Below, in pieces: positions 35,353 through 43,750 of a stretch of 64,000 nt of DNA. How positions within the stretch are numbered: the first letter of the stretch is position 1; each line of letters begins with the position of its first letter. The translations under genes and the position numbers were made by a program. The notes under the pieces are model-generated. The model was given only the letters and a program-made list of their open reading frames with translations, did not search any database and was not told where the DNA came from. Source of the DNA: Devosia sp. (lineage in GTDB: Bacteria > Pseudomonadota > Alphaproteobacteria > Rhizobiales > Devosiaceae); the NCBI RefSeq assembly GCF_024707125.1, contig NZ_JANQAH010000011.1:1077616-1141615 (forward strand), in the 5' to 3' direction.

Positions 35353-36656
35353 GTCGGAATCTCCGTGTTGAAGTGGATCGAAGCGACCATGCCAGTCCCA
35401 TTGCCGTGCAGCACCAGCCGGGCACCATGCAGAGTAAGGACGCGCTCGACGATGGCCAGACCTATTCCCAGGCTGTCTGATGGCCGTTTGGCTGCAACTG
35501 TTTCCGGCTTGTTGTCGATGATGGAAATGACTGGCCCGCTGGTGACGCGCACTGCGATAGCGGTCCCCGCAGGGGAGTGGCGAACAGCGTTTTCGATGAG
35601 GTTCCGGCAGGCATCCCGGATCAGGCTCGGAACGATCATCGCAGTGGGCTCGGCGTCCTTTTCGAAGGCGATGGTATCGCCGCGGGCCAACACCCAGGGC
35701 GCAATGGCGCCGACAACGTCCTCGCACAACTGCGCAAGATCGGTATCCTCATATTGCCGCTCCTTGATGGCCTCAAGCCGAGCCAGCGCTGTCAGCTGCG
35801 CCACGAACTCGGAGAGCTCGTCGACATCGGCCTCCGCCTTGCGCGCTTTAGGGCTGTCGATGCCCGACAGTTCGAGCTTGATGATGGCCAACGGCGTGCG
35901 TACCTCGTGCGCGATGGCCGATGTGAGCATGCGCTGGCCGCGGATCAGGTCGCCCGATCGCTTGAATGCGCGGTTGACCGCACCGGTCAGCCGGCTGATT
36001 TCCCGCGGCATGGTGCCGGTCGGCAGACCTTCGCCGAGTTCGAGGGGATCGAGAGTGTCGGCAGCCTGAGCTGCTGCCTCGACCGGGCGCAGGGCGGCGA
36101 TGATCGATACAATTGCGCCGCCCACGGCAAATATCAGCAGCAGGCTCATGGGGACCACGAGATGGTCGAGCACCTCGTGCCAGAATACCCCCCAGATCAA
36201 GCCCTCGCTGTCACCGACGGTGGCAAAATCGACCAGCAGCATCTGCCCGTCGCGCTCCACCGTGCCGCCCCCGGCAACATGCAGCGGCTTGCCGGGCTGG
36301 ATGAAGCGCACCCAGAAATCCGGCGGCCGGATGGTGCGAGGCAGAAAATGCTCTTCGCAGGCCGCATCGCAAGCCGAAAACAGGATGATGCCATTCACGG
36401 TGCGCACCCGCGCAAAGTAGCCCCGTCCAGGCGCGAAGAGGTCGTCCATCTCGTCGGGCAATGCGTAGTGCGTCGTCGAGCCATTCGTTACCTGACCCTC
36501 GCCGAGCTGGTCGACCTGCTGCTCGATGAGCAGACGCCCAAGCTCTTCGTCATTGAAATAGTAGTCGGCCACGACCAACGCCATCTGGGCCAAAGCTGCG
36601 ATGAGGCCGAAGAAGATGATGCGGATGGCAGCGATCTGCCAGAGAGGCCTTGTCAC
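35349..36656 (-). CDS. sensor histidine kinase
   Basis: A 435-residue kinase with two membrane segments (about 10-32 and 165-190) around a 130-residue periplasmic sensor that contains a close cysteine pair (SACDAACEEHF). HAMP-like linker, HisKA with AIAHEVRTPLA near 245, then HATPase with NLIENAVRHSP and a weak G-box LGIGLAIVERV. It overlaps the response regulator gene by four bases. The cysteine pair and the neighbouring PepSY and cytochrome b genes suggest redox or metal sensing. Confidence 0.92.
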   Translation of the reverse strand: MTRPLWQIAAIRIIFFGLIAALAQMALVVADYYFNDEELGRLLIEQQVDQLGEGQVTNGSTTHYALPDEMDDLFAPGRGYFARVRTVNGIILFSACDAACEEHFLPRTIRPPDFWVRFIQPGKPLHVAGGGTVERDGQMLLVDFATVGDSEGLIWGVFWHEVLDHLVVPMSLLLIFAVGGAIVSIIAALRPVEAAAQAADTLDPLELGEGLPTGTMPREISRLTGAVNRAFKRSGDLIRGQRMLTSAIAHEVRTPLAIIKLELSGIDSPKARKAEADVDELSEFVAQLTALARLEAIKERQYEDTDLAQLCEDVVGAIAPWVLARGDTIAFEKDAEPTAMIVPSLIRDACRNLIENAVRHSPAGTAIAVRVTSGPVISIIDNKPETVAAKRPSDSLGIGLAIVERVLTLHGARLVLHGNGTGMVASIHFNTEIPT

Positions 36657-37327
36657 GCAATGGTCCTCAGCAGATAGCCGACGCCGCGAATGGTCTCGAT
36701 GTCAAAGCCGGTGGGCACGGCCTCAAGCCGCTTACGCAGGCGGGACACCGAGAGTTCGACGGCATTGGCGCTACGCTCGTCGCCAAATTCGGAAAAGCTG
36801 TGCTCGATCTTGCGTTTGGGGACGACCTGGTCAGCCTGGCGCATCAGCATTTCCAGTAGGCCCCGCTCCCGCGGCGCCAGATCCAATATCTCGTCTCCAC
36901 AGCGCACTGGCTCGCCCGAGAGCGGCAGCACCAAATTGCCGACCACCAGCTCGGGCATGACCGCCTGAGGCGACCGGCGCAACAAGGCGCGGGTACGCGC
37001 GATGAGTTCGCCATTGTTGAAAGGCTTTGCTAGGTAGTCGTCGGCGCCGGCATCGAGCCCGTCGATGCGCTCGTCGACCGCGCCGCGCGCCGTCAGCACA
37101 AGGACCGGTACCTGCATACGCTGCTTGCGGATGCGACGCAGAACGTCGAGCCCGTCTATGTCCGGCAGACCCAGGTCGAGGATGACGATGTCGTAAGGCA
37201 CTTGGCGCAAAGCTTCGTATCCGTCTTCGCCCATTTCGAAGGCATCAACGAGCCAGCCGGCGTCGCGCAACGTTTGGCCCGTCAGGTCGCGTAACCGCGC
37301 ATTGTCCTCAATCAGCAATATCCGCAT
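36653..37327 (-). CDS. OmpR-family response regulator
   Basis: A 224-residue regulator: receiver domain with the acidic pair ED at the start, phospho-acceptor aspartate in DIVILDLGLPD (about residue 51) and lysine in AKPFNNGEL; then a winged-helix DNA-binding domain ending in IRGVGYLLR. It is encoded just before its kinase. The start overlaps the cytochrome b gene end by 20 bases, so all are in one operon. Confidence 0.95.
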   Translation of the reverse strand: MRILLIEDNARLRDLTGQTLRDAGWLVDAFEMGEDGYEALRQVPYDIVILDLGLPDIDGLDVLRRIRKQRMQVPVLVLTARGAVDERIDGLDAGADDYLAKPFNNGELIARTRALLRRSPQAVMPELVVGNLVLPLSGEPVRCGDEILDLAPRERGLLEMLMRQADQVVPKRKIEHSFSEFGDERSANAVELSVSRLRKRLEAVPTGFDIETIRGVGYLLRTIA

Positions 37328-37892
37328 CGTGTGCGCCCAAAGCCCGTTTCCTGCCTGTGACCATGGCCCATGGCAGGTTTTCCCTGTGCCGGAGGCTTTC
37401 TACCACGGCGGCGGCGATATGCAGTATAGCCAGCGCCATGATGGAATTGGCCAGAAGGCCATGCAGGTCCTCGACCCATTTTGCGCCCCAGAAGGCATCG
37501 AGCCCCATCATCCAGCCCGAGAGGCCGAGCCCGGCCAGAACGGCCATCAATGCAAGCATCATCAGCGCGCCAAGCGGGGAATGACCGAGACGGCGGGTAT
37601 CTTCGCCACGCAACAGGGCGGAGGCGTGTGCGATGACGCGCCGTGGCGTGGGGAAAAAATCGGAAAACCGGGCGTGTCCCGTACCGAAAATTCCCCAAAC
37701 AAGACGAACGGCGAGAGCCGCGACCACGGCATACCCAGTGACACGGTGAGCATATTTGCCGTGCTCGAACACCCAGAGATTGAGGACCACTCCGGTCACG
37801 ATGGTCCAATGGAACAGCCGGACTACCGGATCCCAAACCTTGACGGTGGCGGCGGACTGATCCGCCGCCGCAGGGAGCGTGCCCTTAGCCAT
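37308..37892 (-). CDS. cytochrome b561 family protein
   Basis: A 194-residue membrane cytochrome from the ATG at 37892. VWDPVVRLFHWTIVTGVVLN begins the first helix with a heme-ligand histidine, KYAHRVTGYAVVAALAVRLVWG holds the second, and VEDLHGLLANSIMALAILHIAA the last pair. Such proteins pass electrons across the inner membrane, often to small periplasmic proteins. It overlaps the PepSY gene by eight bases upstream and the regulator gene downstream. Confidence 0.92.
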   Translation of the reverse strand: MAKGTLPAAADQSAATVKVWDPVVRLFHWTIVTGVVLNLWVFEHGKYAHRVTGYAVVAALAVRLVWGIFGTGHARFSDFFPTPRRVIAHASALLRGEDTRRLGHSPLGALMMLALMAVLAGLGLSGWMMGLDAFWGAKWVEDLHGLLANSIMALAILHIAAAVVESLRHRENLPWAMVTGRKRALGAHDADIAD

Positions 37893-38157
37893 CGATCTCG
37901 GCCTCGACCACATCGCCGGTCACCGGGTTGAAGTAGACTTCGGCGCGCTTGCTGTCTTTGGTGAAACCGTAGATCTCGTAGCAGTTGCCGGTCACCTGGA
38001 AGGTCTTGATAGTATAGCCCAGCTCGCCAACCTTGGCCTTCATCGCGTCCTGGCTCATCCACTTTTCCTGCGGTTCAGTGGTGCAGGACGGGCTGGCCAT
38101 GGCCACGGCGGGAGTGAGGGCGACAAGGCCGAGAACCAGAGCAGTCTTGAGCATCAT
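37885..38157 (-). CDS. periplasmic PepSY-domain protein
   Basis: A 90-residue protein with a signal peptide (LVLGLVALTPAVAMASPS) and one PepSY unit (MSQDAMKAKVGELGYTIKTFQVTGNCYEIYG...VYFNPVTGDVVEAEID). It carries two cysteines, one just after the cleavage site and one in the domain, which may form a disulfide. The ATG at 38157 has GGAG at normal spacing. It is the first gene of the five-gene redox/metal operon, and it may be the electron acceptor or inhibitor linked to the cytochrome. Confidence 0.88.
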   Translation of the reverse strand: MMLKTALVLGLVALTPAVAMASPSCTTEPQEKWMSQDAMKAKVGELGYTIKTFQVTGNCYEIYGFTKDSKRAEVYFNPVTGDVVEAEIDG

Positions 38158-38474
38158 TTGCAGTCTCCATCTGCGCCGCTTCAGTGCGGCGATGACGATG
38201 GAATAAAAGCTCCAAGCTGTCGGTATGCTGTCGACCCACGCCGATGGATGACCATTCGAACGTTCGCCTTCGGTGCACTTTCGCTCTCTGAGCCAGATGG
38301 ATCTGATCGCGTGGCTTCGTCGGTACCCGCCAAAGCCGACGAAGACCCAGCATTGCGCCCCTTGCATCCACGACGATGAGCTCAACGGCCGGCAGCAACC
38401 GAGGGAACGGACTGACGTGACCGAAATGGTCACTGGTCACATCGCTGGCTCCCGACGGGTCGCATGCGTTGATC
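38158..38474. other. gene-free region upstream of the PepSY operon
   Basis: About 320 bases with no supported frame. It must contain the promoter of the PepSY operon on the minus strand and the end of the bigR transcript. I saw no strong hairpin or operator. Confidence 0.4.
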
Positions 38475-38780
38475 CTAATCGGCGCAGTAGATGTCGTACA
38501 GCGTCGCCAAAATGCGCCGCACTTCCTCCGAAGCGAGCGCATAGTTGATCTGCTGACCATCACGTCGAGTTGTCACAAGCCCCCAAGCCCGCAACTTGGA
38601 CAGATGCTGGGAGAGCGGCGACTGGCCGAGTTGAACCTGTTCGGCCAATTGGCCGACATTGAGTTCGCGTTCGAGCAGATTGCACAGAATGAGCAGGCGC
38701 TTGGGATTCGCCATGGCGGAGAGCAGCTGAGAGGCCCGATCGGCATTCTGCTCCATGGTTTCAAGATTCATGTTGATCAT
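38475..38780 (-). CDS. bigR: ArsR-family sulfide/persulfide-responsive regulator (BigR/SqrR-like)
   Basis: A 101-residue ArsR-type winged helix. The two cysteines that BigR/SqrR use for persulfide sensing are present: one in LILCNLLE (about residue 33) and one at the C-terminus, IYCAD. The recognition helix is QSPLSQHLSKLRAWGLV. It is divergent from the persulfide detoxification operon and probably represses it until reactive sulfur forms a polysulfide bridge. That mechanism is known for the family and inferred here. Confidence 0.88.
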   Translation of the reverse strand: MINMNLETMEQNADRASQLLSAMANPKRLLILCNLLERELNVGQLAEQVQLGQSPLSQHLSKLRAWGLVTTRRDGQQINYALASEEVRRILATLYDIYCAD

Positions 38781-38791
38781 ATTAGTATTTG

Positions 38792-38801
38792 CGTATATAC
38801 G
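38792..38801. promoter_or_regulatory. palindrome in the bigR intergenic region
   Basis: CGTATATACG is a perfect palindrome in a short AT-rich region with flanks ATATTAGTATTTG and AATGTTCG. It lies 12 bases before the bigR start, facing the divergent operon. It resembles AT-rich ArsR/BigR operators and would let BigR control both directions. Confidence 0.55.
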
Positions 38802-38857
38802 AATGTTCGCTAGTGAAACTTATGCCCCCTTTTCAGGCGGTTTTCAAGGAATTCGTG

Positions 38858-39070
38858 ATGCACCCCAATATTGGACCTGCGGACCGTATCCTCAGAGCAA
38901 TCCTCGGACTGGCTCTCATTGCTATCGTCTTCGTCCCTGGCCTGCCCCTCTTTGGCAGTCTGGCCCTGCAGGCCATCGCGACCGTAGCCGGCCTCGTCCT
39001 CCTGATCACCGCGCTGGTGCGGTTTTGCCCGCTCTACCGTCTGCTGGGCCTCTCTACGTGTAAGGTATAA
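38858..39070 (+). CDS. DUF2892 small membrane protein (YgaP-like)
   Basis: A 70-residue protein with two membrane helices, beginning NIGPADRILRAILGLALI and ending with CPLYRLLGLSTCK, both signatures of DUF2892. The ATG at 38858 has AAGGA nearby. Members occur in sulfur operons, alone or fused to rhodanese. The two cysteines in the C-terminal tail are typical and may handle sulfur. It is the first gene of the bigR-controlled operon. Confidence 0.9.
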   Translation: MHPNIGPADRILRAILGLALIAIVFVPGLPLFGSLALQAIATVAGLVLLITALVRFCPLYRLLGLSTCKV

Positions 39071-39074
39071 ATTG

Positions 39075-39503
39075 ATGACTGAGTTTACCCCGGTGCTTTC
39101 GCTCTTGGGCGGCGCACTGATCGGCCTGTCGGCTGTTCTGCTCATGGCTTTTCATGGGCGTATTGCCGGTATGACGGGCATTCTGACCGGCCTCTTGCCA
39201 CCCGTTGCTTCGGACTGGGCCTGGCGGGCCGCCTTCATTGCCGGCGCGATCGTTGCACCCAGCCTCGTCCTGAGCTTTTCCAACCAATCCATCGCCTTTG
39301 CCAGCCCGGTGCCTCTGCCTTGGGTCATCATCGGTGGTCTGATCGTTGGTGCCGGCGTCTATTTCGGCTCAGGCTGCACCTCCGGCCACGGCGTTTGCGG
39401 CATGGCCCGCCTGTCGCCGCGCTCGATTGCGGCCACGGCGACCTTCATGGCGACCGCTATCGTCACCGTTTTTGTTATTCGTCATCTCCTGGGCGACTTC
39501 TGA
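39075..39503 (+). CDS. YeeE/YedE family sulfur transporter, first half
   Basis: A 142-residue membrane protein of the Sulf_transp family (PF04143). It has four hydrophobic segments and the key motif [20 protein letters not shown], whose cysteines line the sulfur path in this family. It starts four bases after the DUF2892 gene (ATG 39075; a TTG at 39072 is an alternative). Its stop overlaps the next gene, and the two together equal one full-length YeeE. Confidence 0.9.
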   Translation: MTEFTPVLSLLGGALIGLSAVLLMAFHGRIAGMTGILTGLLPPVASDWAWRAAFIAGAIVAPSLVLSFSNQSIAFASPVPLPWVIIGGLIVGAGVYFGSGCTSGHGVCGMARLSPRSIAATATFMATAIVTVFVIRHLLGDF

Positions 39504-39943
39504 TGCAGCGTACTGTTCTTGCCGGCGTGATCGGCGTCATTTTCGGCACCGGCATTGCCCTCTCGGGCATGGCCAACCCAGCGAAGGTTCTCAACTTCTT
39601 CGATATCGCCGGCACCTGGGATCCATCCCTCGCCTTCGTCATGGGGGGCGCTCTGCTGGTCACCGCCATCGGCTATCGCCTGGTGCTCCACCGGACCAGG
39701 CCGGTTTGCGAAGCAAAGTTCCACCTCCCGACCAGTCGCAAGCTCGACCTGCCACTGATGGCCGGCTCTGCCGTATTCGGCATCGGCTGGGGCATTTCCG
39801 GCTTCTGCCCCGGCGGCGCCATCCCGGCTTTGGGCCTCGGAGAAACTTCGGCCTGGGCCTTTGTCGGCGCCATGTTGGTCGGCATTTTTGCCGCCCGTTC
39901 CGTTCGTCTTGCCCACAGCCAGCGCCTCGCGCCGGCCGCCTGA
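39503..39943 (+). CDS. YeeE/YedE family sulfur transporter, second half (DUF6691)
   Basis: A 146-residue membrane protein starting at the ATG that overlaps the first half's stop (TGATG). It carries IFGTGIALSGMANPAKVLNF and GIGWGISGFCPGGAIPALG, the second cysteine motif of the family. The split two-gene form is common in alphaproteobacterial bigR operons. It probably exports or imports sulfite, thiosulfate or another sulfur anion. Confidence 0.9.
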   Translation: MQRTVLAGVIGVIFGTGIALSGMANPAKVLNFFDIAGTWDPSLAFVMGGALLVTAIGYRLVLHRTRPVCEAKFHLPTSRKLDLPLMAGSAVFGIGWGISGFCPGGAIPALGLGETSAWAFVGAMLVGIFAARSVRLAHSQRLAPAA

Positions 39944-39968
39944 CCTCCACTTTTGAAAGGAGCTTGAT

Positions 39969-40862
39969 ATGAGCACCATTCCCTTCGCCACCGACTTGTC
40001 ACTGAAGCCGGAAGTGACCGCCTTCTTCGACGCGCCGACCAATACGATTTCCTATGTCGTCAAGGATCCCGCCTCCAAGGCCTGCGCCGTCGTCGATTCG
40101 GTGATGGACATCGACTATGCGGCCGGACGCATCACCTATGACGGCGCCGATCAGATCATCGACTTCATCAGGGACAATGGCCTTGAGGTCGAATGGCTGA
40201 TCGAGACCCATGTCCATGCCGATCATCTGTCTGCCGCGCCCTATATCCAGTCCAAGCTTGGCGGCAAGCTCGGCATTGGCGAGAACATCACCATTGTCCA
40301 GGACACGTTCGGCAAGATCTTTAATGAAGGCACCGAATTCCAGCGCGACGGCAGCCAGTTCGATCGTCTCTTCACTGATGGCGACAGCTATCAGATCGGC
40401 GGACTCACCGTGCATGTCATGCGTACTCCGGGCCATACTCCGGCCTGCATGACCCATGTTGTTGGTGACGCGGCCTTTGTCGGCGACACGCTGTTCATGC
40501 CCGATGGTGGCTCGGCCCGCGCCGACTTCCCCGGCGGCGATGCCCGCACGCTCTATCGCTCGATCCAGCGTGTGCTGACGCTACCGCGCGAAACGCGCCT
40601 CTTCATGTGCCACGATTATGGTCCGAATGGGCGCGACATTCAGTGGGAGACCACGGTGGGCGACGAGATCGACCACAATATCCATGTCGGCCACGGCACG
40701 GACGAAGACACCTTTGTCGCCATGCGCGAAGCGCGCGATGCGACACTGGCCATGCCCAAGCTGATCATCCCCTCGCTGCAGATCAACATGCGCGCCGGCC
40801 AGCTGCCACCCAAGGACAAGGACGGCAAGACCTATCTCAAGGTGCCGGTTAACGGCCTCTGA
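39969..40862 (+). CDS. blh: MBL-fold persulfide dioxygenase-like hydrolase
   Basis: A 297-residue metallo-beta-lactamase-fold enzyme of the ETHE1/Blh group. The metal motif is THVHADHLSA near residue 80, with the further ligands in RTPGHTPAC and FVGDTLF, and a final histidine in FMCHDYGPNGRD. In bigR operons this protein oxidises persulfide to sulfite with Fe(II). An AAGGAG site precedes the ATG. Confidence 0.92.
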   Translation: MSTIPFATDLSLKPEVTAFFDAPTNTISYVVKDPASKACAVVDSVMDIDYAAGRITYDGADQIIDFIRDNGLEVEWLIETHVHADHLSAAPYIQSKLGGKLGIGENITIVQDTFGKIFNEGTEFQRDGSQFDRLFTDGDSYQIGGLTVHVMRTPGHTPACMTHVVGDAAFVGDTLFMPDGGSARADFPGGDARTLYRSIQRVLTLPRETRLFMCHDYGPNGRDIQWETTVGDEIDHNIHVGHGTDEDTFVAMREARDATLAMPKLIIPSLQINMRAGQLPPKDKDGKTYLKVPVNGL

Positions 40863-40910
40863 GAGAGCGCAGTCAGCATGTTTTCCTTTTTCAAATCCCG
40901 GAGCAATCCA

Positions 40911-41237
40911 ATGAATATCCGCAAGCTCGACGACGACTTCTCCGTCACCGCCCAGATCACCCCGGAACAGGTCAAGGCCGTTTCCGACGCCGGCTACAAG
41001 TCGATCGTCTGCGCCCGTCCCGACGATGAGGAATTTGGCCAGCCAAGCTTCGACGCGGTTGCACGCGCCGCGGAGCGCGAAGGTCTGCAAATCGTCCATA
41101 TCCCCGTTTCAGGCGGTCTCGGCGAAGGCCAGATCATCCGGTTCCATGAGGCCTGGGAGCGGATGCCCAAGCCTGTCCTTGGCTATTGTCGCTCCGGCGC
41201 CCGTGCCGGCAGCCTCTATGCCACGCTGAGCAAGTGA
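40911..41237 (+). CDS. DUF442 / TIGR01244 sulfur transferase-like phosphatase-fold protein
   Basis: A 108-residue protein of the family found fused to, or next to, Blh. The active-site loop is GYCRSGARAGSL, a phosphatase-like CX5R with the cysteine near residue 93. I chose the ATG at 40911 because GGAG precedes it and the family starts near NIRKLDDDFSV; 40878 is an alternative. It probably works with Blh in persulfide handling. Confidence 0.88.
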   Translation: MNIRKLDDDFSVTAQITPEQVKAVSDAGYKSIVCARPDDEEFGQPSFDAVARAAEREGLQIVHIPVSGGLGEGQIIRFHEAWERMPKPVLGYCRSGARAGSLYATLSK

Positions 41238-41244
41238 GTATCGC

Positions 41245-41266
41245 GTTCGGCTCCTCGGGGCCGAAC
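41245..41266 (+). other. small hairpin between DUF442 and SulP genes
   Basis: GTTCGGC (41245-41251) and GCCGAAC (41260-41266) pair around an eight-base loop in the 50-base gap between the two genes. It has no T-run. It may lower downstream expression or stabilise the upstream mRNA. Confidence 0.35.
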
Positions 41267-41286
41267 CCCGCCGAAAAGAGTTTCCG

Positions 41287-43026
41287 ATGCGCCTGAAATC
41301 CTACTTTCCCATCCTCGACTGGGGCCGGCGGTATAATCGCCAGACTTTGACCAGCGATCTGATCGCGGCCGTGATCGTGACGATCATGCTGATCCCGCAA
41401 TCGCTTGCTTATGCGCTCTTGGCCGGCCTGCCACCGGAGGTGGGCCTTTACGCGTCGGTCCTGCCGCTTCTCGCCTATGCCATCTTTGGCACGTCTTCGG
41501 CGCTGGCCGTCGGCCCCGTCGCTGTTGTCTCGCTGATGACCGCGACGGCTGTTGGGCGCCTTGCCGCCGAAGGCACTGCGGACTATGCGAGCGCCGCCAT
41601 TGTCCTGGCCATGCTGTCGGGCGTCATGCTGACCCTCATGGGGCTATTCCGTCTCGGCTTTGTCGCCAATTTCCTGTCGCATCCGGTCATTTCCGGTTTT
41701 ATCACCGCCTCGGGCATGATCATTGCGACCAGCCAGCTCGGCGGGTTACTCGGCATCAAGGCCGAAGGCCATGCGCTACCCGAGCTGCTGGTCTCGATCA
41801 TTGAGAATTTTGAGGACATCAATCTCTATACGGTGGCCGTTGGCACAGTCGCGCTTGCATTGCTGCTCTGGATCAGGCTGGACCTAAAAAACTGGCTAAC
41901 CCGCTTCGGGCTATCCAAGGGTGTGACTACCGTTATCGTCCGTGCCGGTCCGGTGGCGGTTGTGTTTTTGACCATGGCCTGGTCGGCAGGCATGGATCTC
42001 GCGTCCAAAGGCGTGCCGCTGGTGGGCGATGTTCCGCAGGGCCTGCCCATGCTCTCGTTGCCCAATGTGGGCATGGACCTGATCCAGCAATTGGCCCTGC
42101 CGGCGCTAATCATTTCGATCGTTGGCTTTGTCGAGTCCATCTCTGTTGCACAGACCCTTGCCGCCAAGCGTCGCGAACGCATCACCCCCAATCAGGAGCT
42201 GATCGGCCTTGGCGCCTCCAATATCGCGGCAGCGATTGGCGGGGGCTATCCGGTGACCGGTGGCTTTGCCCGTTCGGTGGTCAACTTCGATGCCGGCGCC
42301 GCCACCCCCGCCGCTGGCGCCTTCACCGCCATTGGCATTGCCGGGGCAACACTGTTGCTGACCCCGTTCCTCGCCATCCTGCCCAAGGCGACGCTGGCGG
42401 CGACAATCGTCATCGCCGTCATGACCCTCGTTGACTTCTCCATTCTCAAGCGCGCCTGGTCTTACTCAAAGGCTGACTTTGCAGCCGTAGCTATCACGAT
42501 GCTTGGCACGCTGTTATTCGGCGTCGAGACAGGCATCGCGCTCGGCGTCGGCACCTCGATCCTGATTTTCCTCTATCGTTCGTCCAAACCGCACGCTGCT
42601 GTTGTGGGCCAGGTGCCGGGCACCGAGCACTATCGCAACGTGAAGCGGCACAAGGTCGAGACCGTACCCGACATGCTCTCAATTCGTATTGATGAAAGTC
42701 TCTACTTCGCCAATGCGCGCTATCTTGAAGACTTGGTGATAGAGCAGGTTAATGCCAATCCCGGGATCACCGATGTCGTGCTGATGTGCTCTGCGGTGAA
42801 TGCTATCGACATGTCGGCCCTCGAAAGTCTCGAAGCCATCGAACATCGCTTGAGGGATGCCAGAGTGCGCCTCCACCTCTCGGAGGTAAAGGGTCCTGTC
42901 ATGGACAAGCTTGCCCACACCGACTTCCTAAAGCGCCTATCGGGCGGTGTTCACCTCAGCCAGCATCAGGCAACTATCAGCGTGTTGGCGGGCCGAGTTT
43001 CCAACGACACCCAATCGGCCGCCTGA
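41287..43026 (+). CDS. SulP family anion transporter with STAS domain
   Basis: A 579-residue transporter. The SulP core opens TSDLIAAVIVTIMLIPQSLAYALLAGLPPEVGLYAS and has the usual PVAVVSLMTA, HPVISGFITAS and GGYPVTGGFARSVVNFDAGA motifs over about 12-14 membrane segments. A cytoplasmic STAS domain follows residue 440 (SLYFANARYLEDLV, AIDMSALESLE). It probably carries sulfate or sulfite made by persulfide oxidation. It is the last gene of the bigR operon. Confidence 0.93.
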   Translation: MRLKSYFPILDWGRRYNRQTLTSDLIAAVIVTIMLIPQSLAYALLAGLPPEVGLYASVLPLLAYAIFGTSSALAVGPVAVVSLMTATAVGRLAAEGTADYASAAIVLAMLSGVMLTLMGLFRLGFVANFLSHPVISGFITASGMIIATSQLGGLLGIKAEGHALPELLVSIIENFEDINLYTVAVGTVALALLLWIRLDLKNWLTRFGLSKGVTTVIVRAGPVAVVFLTMAWSAGMDLASKGVPLVGDVPQGLPMLSLPNVGMDLIQQLALPALIISIVGFVESISVAQTLAAKRRERITPNQELIGLGASNIAAAIGGGYPVTGGFARSVVNFDAGAATPAAGAFTAIGIAGATLLLTPFLAILPKATLAATIVIAVMTLVDFSILKRAWSYSKADFAAVAITMLGTLLFGVETGIALGVGTSILIFLYRSSKPHAAVVGQVPGTEHYRNVKRHKVETVPDMLSIRIDESLYFANARYLEDLVIEQVNANPGITDVVLMCSAVNAIDMSALESLEAIEHRLRDARVRLHLSEVKGPVMDKLAHTDFLKRLSGGVHLSQHQATISVLAGRVSNDTQSAA

Positions 43027-43037
43027 TTGGGCGGCCA

Positions 43038-43643
43038 TCAGGATGAGGCTCGGGTGGCCCAGAGCATCCACGCCGCGACGCCGACGAGAACAAGTGCAAA
43101 GGCGCGCGACAGCAGGACCCTGCCGACGCCTCTGGTCAGCACCGGCTCCAGAAGGCCAGAGGCAGTGACAATCGCCAGGTGAATAAGGGTGGCGACACCC
43201 ACATAGACACCCGCCAGCAGCGCCCAAGAGCCCGGGTTCTCTTCGCCCGCGGCCAGAAAGTTGGGCATGACGGTCACATAGAACAGAGCCGCCTTGGGAT
43301 TGAGCAGATTGGTCACAAGACCCTGGACAAAATAGCGGCTCTGGGGGATCGGCTCGGGCGGCGCGTCCGCCTCTCGCCAAGCCTCCCAGGCGAGATAGAG
43401 GATATAGGCCACCCCGCCCCAACGAAGGATGGCAAACAGTGCCGGTGTGGCCCCGATAATGGTGGCAAGGCCCAGGGCCGCCGCCGCGCCCATCGTTGCC
43501 AGCCCCAGCGCCACCCCTAGAACGGCGACATAGCCCGACGCCCGCCCCTGCCGAGCCGATAGAACTGCCAGATAGGTCATGTTAGGCCCCGGCGTCAGCT
43601 CGATGAGCAACGAGGCAAGGGCAAAGCCAACAAGGTCGGGCAT
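43038..43643 (-). CDS. LysE family translocator
   Basis: A 201-residue amino-acid exporter of the LysE/RhtB family with six membrane segments. The N-terminal signature ELTPGPNMTYLAVLSARQGRASG is unmistakable, and LLNPKAALFYVTVMPNF is the second family motif. It exports an unknown amino acid or derivative. It converges on the SulP gene with only 11 bases between the stops. Confidence 0.93.
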   Translation of the reverse strand: MPDLVGFALASLLIELTPGPNMTYLAVLSARQGRASGYVAVLGVALGLATMGAAAALGLATIIGATPALFAILRWGGVAYILYLAWEAWREADAPPEPIPQSRYFVQGLVTNLLNPKAALFYVTVMPNFLAAGEENPGSWALLAGVYVGVATLIHLAIVTASGLLEPVLTRGVGRVLLSRAFALVLVGVAAWMLWATRASS

Positions 43644-43750
43644 ATCAGAGCTCGGGCGTTAGATTACACCGATCCTTATGCTGGACATGGCGACACCGCC
43701 AGACCCCGCGCCATGGAGAGAGTTTTCCGACTTCGGACTGTCGCGGGGAA

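Noticed and set aside
34654..35727. Longer N-terminus for the VIT gene up to 35727
   Set aside because: The extra 125 codons are an antisense-like Arg/His/Cys-rich reading of the kinase gene. The GTG at 35352 fits the family start and overlaps the kinase stop.
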